Origin: Chloroflexota bacterium
GTDB lineage: Bacteria > Chloroflexota > Limnocylindria > Limnocylindrales > CSP1-4
DNA: 19,859 nucleotides
Assembly: GCA_016200675.1 (NCBI GenBank)
Contig: JACQEH010000154.1
Location: 1 to 19,859 of the forward strand
Direction of reading: 5' to 3'
Part shown: one piece after another, positions 1 to 8,037 of the stretch
How positions within the stretch are numbered: the first letter of the stretch is position 1
Layout: each line of letters begins with the position of its first letter
Program-made: the position numbers and the translations under genes
The notes under the pieces: model-generated
Database searches by the model: none
What the model saw: the letters and a program-made list of their open reading frames with translations, nothing else
Told to the model about the DNA's origin: nothing

Positions 1-1
1 C

Positions 2-790
2 GATGCCCTCGTGCTCGCCGACGCCAGCGGGGATATCACGGCCCGGCTGTACGCACTGGCGGGCCTGGCCCTGTCCTCGGTCTTCTCGGGCCAGGCCGGC
101 GAGGGCGGCAGCGTCGTCCGGGCCTACTTTGCCGCGGCGGCCGACCTCGGAGAGGAGTCCGGCGAGTGGTGGCTCGTGGCCCTGGCCCAGGCGTTTGCCG
201 GTTCGAGCATCAGCACCTTCGAGCGGGATGAAGGTGTCGCCCTCATCGAGCAGGGCGCCGAGTCGGCCCGGCGATCGGGCAGTCCCTATGCCCAGGCGTC
301 GGTTGCCATGGCCCAGGGCCGGGCGCTCGGACGGCTGGGTGAGACTGACGGCGCGGTCGCCGCGTTCGCGGTCGCGATCGAGCGCTTCATGGAGCTCGGA
401 GACGAACGCTTCGTCGTCGCCTCGAAGAGTGACCTCGCCCATGCCCTCCGGCGTGGGGGCCGGCTCGACGAGGCGGCCGCGCTCTATCGCGAGACCATCG
501 CCGGGTGGGTCCACCTGGGGCATCGGGGCGCGATCGCAAACCAGCTCGAGAACGTCGCCTACGTCGACATCGACGAAGGACGGCACGACCGGGCGGCCCG
601 CCTCCTGGGCGCGGCAGGCGCCATCCGGGAGTCCGCGCGCGCCGCGATGGCCTTCGATGAGGAGCCGGAGTTCGAGGCCTACACCGCCCGGCTCCGCGGG
701 GCCATGACCCCGGCCGCGTTCGAGGCCGCAACCGCCGCCGGGCGGGGACTCTCGATGAAGGAGGCGGTCGCCCTCGCCCGGTCTGACTGA
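2..790 (+). CDS. C-terminal part of a LuxR/AfsR-type regulator or predicted ATPase with TPR-like helical repeats (5'-truncated)
   Basis: The reading frame is open from base 2, so the start lies outside the window; 262 residues are visible. The sequence is almost all amphipathic alpha helix rich in Ala, Gly, Leu and Glu. Repeat-like units such as ALGRLGETDGAVAAFAVAIE and HALRRGGRLDEAAALYRETI have the TPR spacing. The last 70 residues (RAARLLGAAGAIRE..., then a closing LSMKEAVALA) match the usual C-terminal end of large bacterial regulators built as ATPase (NB-ARC/AAA) plus TPR, often with an adenylate-cyclase, SARP or LuxR domain. No DNA-binding or catalytic domain is in the visible part, so the exact class is open. 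In the parent family these repeats bind a partner or sense a signal. It ends 54 bases before gatB on the same strand. Confidence 0.7.
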   Translation, partial: DALVLADASGDITARLYALAGLALSSVFSGQAGEGGSVVRAYFAAAADLGEESGEWWLVALAQAFAGSSISTFERDEGVALIEQGAESARRSGSPYAQASVAMAQGRALGRLGETDGAVAAFAVAIERFMELGDERFVVASKSDLAHALRRGGRLDEAAALYRETIAGWVHLGHRGAIANQLENVAYVDIDEGRHDRAARLLGAAGAIRESARAAMAFDEEPEFEAYTARLRGAMTPAAFEAATAAGRGLSMKEAVALARSD

Positions 791-844
791 CGCGACCGCG
801 ACGCACCGGAGCGGCTGCGGGGCGCGAGGTGCGACACTGATGGC

Positions 845-2352
<1,508 letters not shown>

Positions 2353-2353
<1 letters not shown>

Positions 2354-2628
2354 TGGGTGCCGCCAACATCGCGCTGTGGGTCGTCGGGCTCGCCCTGGTC
2401 GCGGTCGGCTACCAGCGCGCACGAGGCCCGTGGAGCCGCTACCAGGGGCTGAAGGAGCAGGACGCCAACGTGGCCCGCTACGAGGCCTGGCGCGGCGGCC
2501 TCCGCGACGGCGGGACCACTGGTGCCTCGGTCGCGATGGCGGTCCTCCGGACCCAGGTCCGGAACGCGGCCCTGATCGCCGGTCTCGGGGTGGTCGTCGT
2601 CATCGCGGGGTTCGCCCTGCCGTCATGA
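2353..2628 (+). CDS. Small two-helix membrane protein of unknown function
   Basis: This 91-residue protein has two clear hydrophobic segments, residues about 5-20 (ALWVVGLALVAVGY) and 71-89 (AALIAGLGVVVVIAGFAL). They are separated by a charged, mostly helical stretch of about 50 residues with Arg, Tyr and Trp (YQRARGPWSRYQGLKEQD). That predicts a membrane hairpin with a soluble loop. A good ribosome site (GGAGG at 2341-2345, seven bases from the ATG) and overlaps with both neighbours (TGATG with gatB, ATGA with the PLP enzyme) support a real, translationally coupled gene. I recognise no family. Nothing in the sequence says what it does, and the link to gatB may be only positional. Confidence 0.75.
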
Positions 2629-3785
2629 CCCGCGAACGAACGGACGGCCGCGGCTTCGCCACGCGGGCCATCCATGCCGGCGAGCGGCCCGACCCCACGA
2701 CGCGTGCCCACAAGCCGCCGATTTACGCCACCTCGACGTTCGCCTTCGACACCGCGGCCGAGAAGGAAGACGCGGTCGACCGTGCCCTGGCCTGGGAGCC
2801 CGGCGTCCACTTCTACTCGCGGACGAGCAACCCCACGAACCGGGCCCTCGAGGAGAAGGTTGCGGCGCTCGAGGGCGCCGAGGATTCCGTCGTCTCCTCG
2901 TCCGGGATGGCCGCGGTCTCGGCCACCCTGCTGGCCCATCTCGGCGCCGGCGACCACGTTGTCGTGGGCGACGAGCTCTTCGTGATCACCCAGGTCCTCC
3001 TCGGCGAGGACTTCCCGCGCCGCGGGATCGAGGTGACCGCGGTCGACATGACCGATGTCGCGGCGGTCGAGGCCGCGATCCGCCCGGCGACGAAGGTCCT
3101 GTTCTTCGAGACGTCCACGAACCCGCGCCTCCGGGTTCCCGACATCGAGGTCCTCGCCGAGATCGGCCACCGCCACGGGCTCATCGTCATCGCCGACAAC
3201 ACCTTCCTCGGGCCGGCCCTCCTGCGGCCGCTCGAGCACGGGGCCGACATGGTCGTCCACGCCGCCACGAAGTACCTGTCCGGCCACGGTGATGCGGTCT
3301 CGGGCGTGGTCTCGGGACCGAAGGCCCTCCTCGACCCGATCCGCAAGCAGACCGACACGCTCGGCCAGGCGGCGAGCCCGTTCGCCAGCTGGCTCGTCAT
3401 GCGCGGTATCAGGACGCTCCCGTTGCGGTCCCGGACGGCATCGGCCAACGCCCTCCAGCTGGCGGAGTACCTCGAACGCCGGCCGAACGTGGAGTGGGTC
3501 CACCATCCCGGCCTCGCGTCGCACCCGGATCACGAGGTCGCGACGCGCCTCATCGACGGTCCCGGCGGCGCGATGCTGACCTTCCAGCCCCGCGGCGGCA
3601 TCGAGGGCATGGCCGCCTTCACCGACCACCTCCGCCTGTGCGACATCGGGGTCAGCCTCGGCGACATCTGCACCCTCGTGTATCCCCGGCCGAAGCAGGG
3701 CGGCATGGTCCGCGTCTCCGTCGGCTGCGAGGACGTCGACGACCTGCTCGAGGACTTCGCCCTCGGCCTGTCGTTCGTGCCCTGA
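2625..3785 (+). CDS. Divergent trans-sulfuration (Cys/Met metabolism) PLP-dependent lyase/transferase
   Basis: This 386-residue protein belongs to the cystathionine gamma-synthase/lyase and methionine gamma-lyase fold (Cys_Met_Meta_PP). PLP lysine K216 lies in HAATKYLSGHGD. D191 (IADNTF) pairs with the pyridine nitrogen. Y64 and R66 (HFYSRTSNPT) supply phosphate contacts from the neighbouring subunit, SSSGMAA at 91-97 holds the phosphate, and R363 (MVRVSVG) should bind the substrate carboxylate. Two things are odd. The stacked catalytic Tyr of the LYGxT motif is F119 in LFVIT. The segment between SLGD and RVSVG is about 16 residues shorter than in methionine gamma-lyase and lacks the usual HPASMTH loop. 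The fold is certain, but the reaction (gamma- or beta-elimination, sulfhydrylation or other) cannot be assigned. The ATG overlaps the preceding stop by four bases (ATGA). It ends 13 bases from the convergent phosphorylase gene. Confidence 0.88.
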   Translation: MTRERTDGRGFATRAIHAGERPDPTTRAHKPPIYATSTFAFDTAAEKEDAVDRALAWEPGVHFYSRTSNPTNRALEEKVAALEGAEDSVVSSSGMAAVSATLLAHLGAGDHVVVGDELFVITQVLLGEDFPRRGIEVTAVDMTDVAAVEAAIRPATKVLFFETSTNPRLRVPDIEVLAEIGHRHGLIVIADNTFLGPALLRPLEHGADMVVHAATKYLSGHGDAVSGVVSGPKALLDPIRKQTDTLGQAASPFASWLVMRGIRTLPLRSRTASANALQLAEYLERRPNVEWVHHPGLASHPDHEVATRLIDGPGGAMLTFQPRGGIEGMAAFTDHLRLCDIGVSLGDICTLVYPRPKQGGMVRVSVGCEDVDDLLEDFALGLSFVP

Positions 3786-3798
3786 CGGTGGTGCCGGG

Positions 3799-4578
3799 TC
3801 AGGCCCGGCCGAGGGCCGCCGCCGCAGCGAGCGCGGCCCCGATCGTGAGATCCACCCGCCGCGTCACCTCGTCCTCCGGCGGCCGGAACCAGGCCTCGTC
3901 GCCGACCGCCCGGACCTCCTGGGCGAACGTCGGGTCGACGATGATGTCGGAGACGGTCAGGATCGCGCCGGCTCGCACCGGCCGCCCCTTCGCCCGCTCG
4001 CGCATCGCCAGCAGGTAGAGCGCCGCGGCCTCCATCTCGGCCGAGAGGTAGCCGCGCCGGCCCCAGCGCGCCACGCCGTCGGGATGCGGGTCGTAGAAGA
4101 CATCGGACGTGACGACCGGGCCGGCGTGGACCGTGAGGCCGGCCGCGAGCGCCGCTGCTCGAAGGGCCATGACCACGTCGAGATCAGCGGTCGGCGCCGT
4201 GGGCTCGCCGGCGCCCAGCTGGACGCCGATCCCGGACGCAGAGGCGGCCGCGAGCGCGATCACGGCGTCGCCGATGCCCAGCCCCCCGAAGCCACCGGTC
4301 GTGCCGACCCGGATGAAGGTCGTCGCGCCGAGCATCAGCAGCTCCTCGACGACGATCGTGGTCGTCGGCGTGCCCATCATCGTCGTCTGGACCGAGACCG
4401 GGACGCCGTCGACCGTGCCGGTGTAGCCGAGCAGGCCGCGATGCGACGTCACCAGCCGCGACGCCTCGAGGCCGCCGTCGAAGCGCGCGGCGATCCGCGT
4501 CGCTCGGTTCGGGTCCCCGGGCAGGAGCACGACCGACGCGTAGTCGCCGGGCTCGGCGTGGAGATGGATCTGGGGCAT
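3799..4578 (-). CDS. Purine-type nucleoside phosphorylase (DeoD/UdP superfamily)
   Basis: It reversibly cleaves a nucleoside with phosphate to free base and (deoxy)ribose-1-phosphate in the cytoplasm. The 259 residues are typical of the hexameric PNP/UP family. Landmarks are LPGDPNRATRIA (residues 19-30, phosphate-binding R25), family signature MMGTPTTTIVVEEL (67-80), IRVGTTGGF (89-97, phosphate R90), SDVFYDP (158-164), SAEMEAAALY (179-188, ribose contacts) and LTVSD (207-211). D211 lines up with the base-binding Asp of DeoD and favours purines over uridine; 5'-methylthioadenosine or mixed specificity remains possible. The start at 4578 is set by GGGAGG a few bases upstream, and the protein begins MPQIHLHAEPGDY as the family does. 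A longer in-frame extension would overlap the CoA-binding gene and is rejected. It lies 11 bases behind that gene in one operon and is divergent from the nucleoside importer. Confidence 0.9.
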   Translation of the reverse strand: MPQIHLHAEPGDYASVVLLPGDPNRATRIAARFDGGLEASRLVTSHRGLLGYTGTVDGVPVSVQTTMMGTPTTTIVVEELLMLGATTFIRVGTTGGFGGLGIGDAVIALAAASASGIGVQLGAGEPTAPTADLDVVMALRAAALAAGLTVHAGPVVTSDVFYDPHPDGVARWGRRGYLSAEMEAAALYLLAMRERAKGRPVRAGAILTVSDIIVDPTFAQEVRAVGDEAWFRPPEDEVTRRVDLTIGAALAAAAALGRA

Positions 4579-4589
4579 GGAATCCTCCC

Positions 4590-5081
4590 TCAGCCGCCGA
4601 TGAGGCGAGCGTGCTCGATGACCGTGCAGCGGTCCATGACGACGCCCAGGCCGCCCGCCGCCGCGATGCGGGCCGCCTCGGGACTGATGATGCCGAGCTG
4701 CAGCCACAGACATCGAGCGCCGGCCGCCACGGCCTCGCGGGCGTGCTCCGGGCAGGCCTCGGCGCGGCGGAAGACGTCGACGATGTCGACCCGGCCGGTC
4801 GCGGCGACCGCGTCGGCCAGGGACGGGTAGCAGGCGAGCCCGTCGATCTCGGTTTCGGCGGGATTGACCGGCACGACGTCGTAGCCGAAGCGACGAAGGT
4901 CGCGCAGCACCCCGTTCGAGGGCCGGAACGGCGAGCCCGAGGCTCCGATGACGGCGATCCGGGGCCCCGATCGCAGGAGGGCGGTGATGGCCGCGTCATC
5001 GAGGACGGGGGTCTCGAGGCGACCCTCGGCGTGGTCGAGGAACGTGGCAAGGCGGTCATGATCGGCGCGGCGCTCGGTCAT
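4590..5081 (-). CDS. CoA-binding domain protein (YccU-like)
   Basis: This 163-residue protein is a single Rossmann-type CoA_binding_2 domain. The nucleotide-binding core IAVIGASGSPFRPSNGVLRD (residues 42-61) is followed by FGYDVVPVNPAETEIDGLAC (65-84) and YPSLADAV. The later strands carry the DVFRR and LQLGIISPEAA motifs of the family. Homologues resemble the CoA-binding half of succinyl-CoA synthetase alpha but lack the phospho-His domain. Their physiological role is poorly defined; CoA or another dinucleotide is the expected ligand. The start is taken at ATG 5081 (MTERRADHDRL), which lacks a clear Shine-Dalgarno. An alternative ATG at 5120 would add 13 residues (MTFTGARPEQPPA) not expected from the family. 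It is the first gene of a minus-strand pair with the phosphorylase, 11 bases downstream, which suggests co-expression. Confidence 0.88.
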   Translation of the reverse strand: MTERRADHDRLATFLDHAEGRLETPVLDDAAITALLRSGPRIAVIGASGSPFRPSNGVLRDLRRFGYDVVPVNPAETEIDGLACYPSLADAVAATGRVDIVDVFRRAEACPEHAREAVAAGARCLWLQLGIISPEAARIAAAGGLGVVMDRCTVIEHARLIGG

Positions 5082-5131
5082 CGCGGGTGGCTGCTCCGGT
5101 CTTGCTCCGGTGAACGTCATGGATGCCCGAA

Positions 5132-5143
5132 ATGGTGCACCAT
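5132..5143. promoter_or_regulatory. Perfect 12-base palindrome, possible operator in the divergent intergenic region
   Basis: ATGGTGCACCAT is its own reverse complement. It sits between the divergent CoA-binding/phosphorylase pair and the importer operon, about 30 bases upstream of the predicted -35 element on the plus strand. A dimeric repressor or activator could bind it. It is a single site, and 12-base palindromes occur by chance a few times in 20 kb, so this is only a candidate. Confidence 0.35.
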
Positions 5144-5171
5144 GGAGGCCGGCAGCAGCACCGCTCCACCG

Positions 5172-5201
5172 TCGACGCGCCCTCGGTGCGTAGCGTATTC
5201 T
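5172..5201 (+). promoter_or_regulatory. Predicted sigma70-type promoter of the nucleoside importer operon
   Basis: TCGACG (5172-5177) and TATTCT (5196-5201) are separated by 18 bases. They match TTGACA and TATAAT at four and five of six positions. The start point would fall near 5208 and leave a leader of about 55 bases with a strong AGGAGGAGG ribosome site. It is one of the few AT-leaning spots in this intergenic region. Confidence 0.5.
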
Positions 5202-5247
5202 GCCCGGCACGACCGGCTCCGAGATTCCCCAGGGAGCCAGTCCCATC

Positions 5248-5264
5248 AGGAGGAGGTCACGTTG
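5248..5264 (+). promoter_or_regulatory. Strong ribosome-binding site that favours the TTG start
   Basis: AGGAGGAGG at 5248-5256 is a near-perfect anti-16S match. It lies five bases from TTG 5262 but eleven from ATG 5268, so spacing favours TTG. The two choices differ by only two residues (Met-Arg) ahead of the lipoprotein signal. Confidence 0.6.
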
Positions 5265-6395
5265 CGCATGTCCACTCGGCTGCTCGCGCTCGGCGCATCG
5301 GCAGCCATTGTCTTCGCCGCGTGCGGTGGGGGCGCCTCTGCAGCCCCGACGACCGCACCGACGTCTGCCGCCTCGGCGGCCGCCAGCGGCACCCCGGCCC
5401 CGTCCGCCGCCGCCGCCTTCAAGGCCTGCCTCGTGACCGACACCGGCGGCCTCGGTGACAAGGGCTTCAACGACAACGCCCTCAAGGGTCTCCAGGACGC
5501 GAAGAAGGCCGGCTACGCGACCGAGATCAAGAACCTGGAGTCCAAGAAGGACGCCGACTACACCAGCAACATCGACGCGCTCGTCGCCGACAACTGCCAG
5601 TCGATCACGACGGTCGGCTTCAACATGGGTGACGCGACGAAGGCCGGCGCGGCCGCCAACAAGGATGTCGCGTTCTCGATCGTCGACAACGCCTATGACC
5701 CGCCGATCGCCAACGTCACCGGCATCGTCTTCGCGACGGAGCAGGCGGGCATGCTCGCCGGCTACCTCGCCGCGGGCGTCTCGGCGACCGGGAAGATCGG
5801 GACCTACGGCGGCCTGCCGATCCCGCCCGTCACCGCGTTCATGGACGGCCTGTGGGCCGGAATCAAGTACTACAACCAGGAGAACGGCAAGAACGTCACC
5901 CTTCTTGGGTACGATCCTTCCAAGCCGAAGGGTGGCGTCCTCGCCACGGCCGGCAACCCCTGGGGCGACACGGACTTCGGCAATCAGCAGGCAAACGCCT
6001 TCTTCCAGGAAGGCGTGGACATCGTGGTCCCGGTCGCCGGCGGGACGGGCATCGGCTCGTTCACCGCGGCCAAGCAGGCCCAGGCTGCCGGCAAGAAGGT
6101 CTACGCCATCGGCGTCGACACGGACCAGTACATCACTGCGCCCGGCTTCGAGAGCGTCATCCTGACCTCCATCCAGAAGATCATCGACAAGGCCGTGGCC
6201 GACACGATCCATCTCGCCCAGCAGGGCACCAAGGGTGGAACGAACTACGTCGGCACGCTCGCCAACGGCGGCGTGGGGATCGCCCCCTTCCACAACCTCG
6301 CGAACCTCGTCCCCGCGGCGCTCCAGACCGGTCTCGATGCCCTCAAGGGCAAGATCTCGGCCGGCACCGTCAAGGTGGCGGACTACCTGAAGTAG
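5262..6395 (+). CDS. BMP/PnrA-family nucleoside-binding lipoprotein of an ABC importer
   Basis: This is the extracytoplasmic solute-binding component. From the TTG start it has 377 residues (375 from ATG 5268). A lipoprotein signal runs to FAAC with C21 as lipidation site, followed by a Gly/Ala/Thr/Pro/Ser tether of about 35 residues. The periplasmic-binding fold then begins with KACLVTDTGGLGDKGFND, the BMP-family opening in which the Phe of GFN stacks on the ligand base. Later landmarks are TTVGFNMGD, FSIVDNAYDPP, PVAGGTGIGSFTAAKQA and YAIGVDTDQY. Characterised relatives (Treponema PnrA, Bacillus NupN, Borrelia BmpD) bind purine nucleosides; that role is inferred here and agrees with the hydrolase and phosphorylase nearby. 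It is first in the operon and followed by a hairpin before the ATPase gene, typical for a binding protein made in excess. Confidence 0.93.
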   Translation: MRMSTRLLALGASAAIVFAACGGGASAAPTTAPTSAASAAASGTPAPSAAAAFKACLVTDTGGLGDKGFNDNALKGLQDAKKAGYATEIKNLESKKDADYTSNIDALVADNCQSITTVGFNMGDATKAGAAANKDVAFSIVDNAYDPPIANVTGIVFATEQAGMLAGYLAAGVSATGKIGTYGGLPIPPVTAFMDGLWAGIKYYNQENGKNVTLLGYDPSKPKGGVLATAGNPWGDTDFGNQQANAFFQEGVDIVVPVAGGTGIGSFTAAKQAQAAGKKVYAIGVDTDQYITAPGFESVILTSIQKIIDKAVADTIHLAQQGTKGGTNYVGTLANGGVGIAPFHNLANLVPAALQTGLDALKGKISAGTVKVADYLK

Positions 6396-6419
6396 CGCTC
6401 CGCGCTTCTTCGTCGATCG

Positions 6420-6450
6420 GCTCCCCCGGCGTGGGTAACGCCGGGGGAGC
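6420..6450 (+). terminator. GC-rich hairpin between the binding-protein and ATPase genes
   Basis: A perfect 12-base-pair stem, GCTCCCCCGGCG (6420-6431) with CGCCGGGGGAGC (6439-6450), closes a seven-base loop TGGGTAA. No T tract follows. It begins 25 bases after the binding-protein stop. It may partially terminate transcription or protect the upstream mRNA from 3' decay, so that more lipoprotein than transporter is made. Confidence 0.7.
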
Positions 6451-6534
6451 AACCTGTCTCAGCGTCCCCATCCGCGGCGGACGTCTCCGTTCGATCGCAC
6501 CTTCCGACCTGCAGCTTGAGGGTTGGGATCACCG

Positions 6535-8037
6535 ATGCGCCTGCAACTCCGCGGCATCACGAAGCAGTTCCCGGGCGTCCTTGCCAACGATCACGTCAGC
6601 ATCCAGGTGGATCGCGGCGAGATCCTCGCCCTCCTCGGCGAAAATGGGGCCGGCAAGACCACCCTCATGAACATCCTCTCCGGCCTGTACCGGCCGGATG
6701 AGGGTGAGATCGTCGTCGACGACCAGGTCCGGGTCTTCCGTGACCCGGCCGAGGCGATCGCCGCCGGGATCGGCATGGTCCACCAGCATTTCATGCTGGT
6801 CCCCGTCTTCGACGTCACCGATTCGGTGACCCTCGGATCCGAGGTCGTCCGCGGCCCCCTCGGCGTGCTCGACCGGACGACGGCGAGGGCCAGGATTGTC
6901 GAGCTCTCGAGCAAGTACGGGCTCGATGTCGATCCCGACGCCCGGATCGAGGACCTTCCGGTCGGCGTCCGCCAGCGCGTCGAGATCCTCAAGGCGCTTT
7001 ATCGCCACTCGGATGTCCTCGTCCTCGACGAGCCCTCGGCGGTCCTGACGCCACAGGAAACGGACGAGCTGTTCACGATCATCCGCGGCCTGGCCAAGGC
7101 CGGGACGGCGATCATCTTCATCTCCCACAAGCTCAACGAGGTCCTGGAGATCGCCGATCGGATCACGGTCCTCCGGCTGGGCAAGGTCGTCGGCACGGTC
7201 CGGGCGAAGGAGACAACCTCGAGCGCCCTGGCCGAGATGATGGTCGGACGACAGGTGCAGCTGACGGTCGACCGGAAGGACGCCGAACGCGGCGAGACGG
7301 TCCTGTCGATCAAGGGCCTCCAGGTCCGGGATGACCGTGGCGAGATCGCGGTACGGGCCCTCGACCTGGAGGTCCACGCCGGAGAGATCGTGGCGGTCGC
7401 CGGCGTGCAGGGGAACGGCCAGACCGAGCTCGTCGAGGCCATCACCGGTCTCCGTCAGCTCGACGCCGGAGCGGTCACCGTTAGCGGTCAGCCCATCCCA
7501 TTCGATCCGCGTCACGTCGCCGACATGGGCGTCGCGCACATTCCCGAGGACCGCCTCCGCGACGGGCTCGTTCGGGGTTTCACCGTCGCCGAGAACTACG
7601 TCCTCGACTCCTACCACCGCGAGCCCTACAGCTCGGGCATCCGGTTCCACCCCGACGTGGTCGCCGCCGCCGCGACGACCGCCGTCCGCGACTTCGATAT
7701 CAGGACGCCGTCGATCACGACCGACGTCGGCTCGCTCTCGGGCGGCAACCAGCAGAAGGTCATCGTCGCCCGCGAGTTCGGACGCGCCGTGAAGCTCGTC
7801 GTCGCGTCGCAGCCGACACGCGGCCTGGATGTCGGGTCAATCGAGTACATCCACCGCCGGATCGTCGAGCAGCGCGATGCCGGCGTGGCGATCCTCATCG
7901 TGAGCACGGAGCTGGACGAGGTGCTGGCGCTGGGGGACCGCATCGCGGTCATGTACGGCGGCGAGATCGTGGGGATCCTGCCTGCGGCGGAAGCGACCCG
8001 GGAGCGGGTCGGGCTGCTGATGGGAGGCGTTCGATGA
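6535..8037 (+). CDS. Nucleoside ABC importer, double ATP-binding protein
   Basis: This 500-residue protein has two fused ABC ATPase domains, as in sugar and BMP-type importers. Domain 1 has Walker A GENGAGKTT (35-43), Q-loop VHQHFMLV, a relaxed signature LPVGVRQ (141-147), Walker B VLVLDEP (D165, E166) and switch H198. Domain 2 has a broken Walker A (GVQGNGQT, no Lys), a good signature LSGGNQQ (401-407) and ASQPTRGLD where the Walker B acidic pair would be (S425/Q426). Its switch His is also missing (STELDE). One composite ATP site is therefore catalytic and the other degenerate, as usual in this family. It acts at the inner face of the membrane with the two permeases downstream. The start is taken at ATG 6535, with a weak GAGGG 12 bases upstream. 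An in-frame TTG at 6523 is possible. The stop overlaps the first permease (ATGA). Confidence 0.95.
   Translation: MRLQLRGITKQFPGVLANDHVSIQVDRGEILALLGENGAGKTTLMNILSGLYRPDEGEIVVDDQVRVFRDPAEAIAAGIGMVHQHFMLVPVFDVTDSVTLGSEVVRGPLGVLDRTTARARIVELSSKYGLDVDPDARIEDLPVGVRQRVEILKALYRHSDVLVLDEPSAVLTPQETDELFTIIRGLAKAGTAIIFISHKLNEVLEIADRITVLRLGKVVGTVRAKETTSSALAEMMVGRQVQLTVDRKDAERGETVLSIKGLQVRDDRGEIAVRALDLEVHAGEIVAVAGVQGNGQTELVEAITGLRQLDAGAVTVSGQPIPFDPRHVADMGVAHIPEDRLRDGLVRGFTVAENYVLDSYHREPYSSGIRFHPDVVAAAATTAVRDFDIRTPSITTDVGSLSGGNQQKVIVAREFGRAVKLVVASQPTRGLDVGSIEYIHRRIVEQRDAGVAILIVSTELDEVLALGDRIAVMYGGEIVGILPAAEATRERVGLLMGGVR

Noticed and set aside
2478..3629. A 383-codon minus-strand frame opposite the PLP enzyme
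   Set aside because: Arg/Gly/Asp-rich with no motif; it is the antisense shadow of a confidently identified gene.
4184..5059. A 291-codon minus-strand frame overlapping the phosphorylase and CoA-binding genes
   Set aside because: It is an out-of-frame reading of the same strand, Arg/Pro/Ser-rich, without family motifs.
4590..6452. A 620-codon minus-strand frame continuing upstream of the CoA-binding gene
   Set aside because: The upstream part is antisense to the binding-protein gene and has shadow composition. The CoA-binding domain begins near residue 40 of the shorter protein.
6529..7650. A 373-codon minus-strand frame opposite the ATPase gene
   Set aside because: Composition is dominated by Asp, Val, Leu and Glu in an antisense pattern; the ATPase motifs fix the coding strand.
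7255..8037. The broken second ATPase site (no Walker A Lys, Gln in place of the catalytic Glu) as a sign of gene decay
   Set aside because: Degenerate second sites are normal in BMP- and sugar-type double ATPases; the first site is intact.
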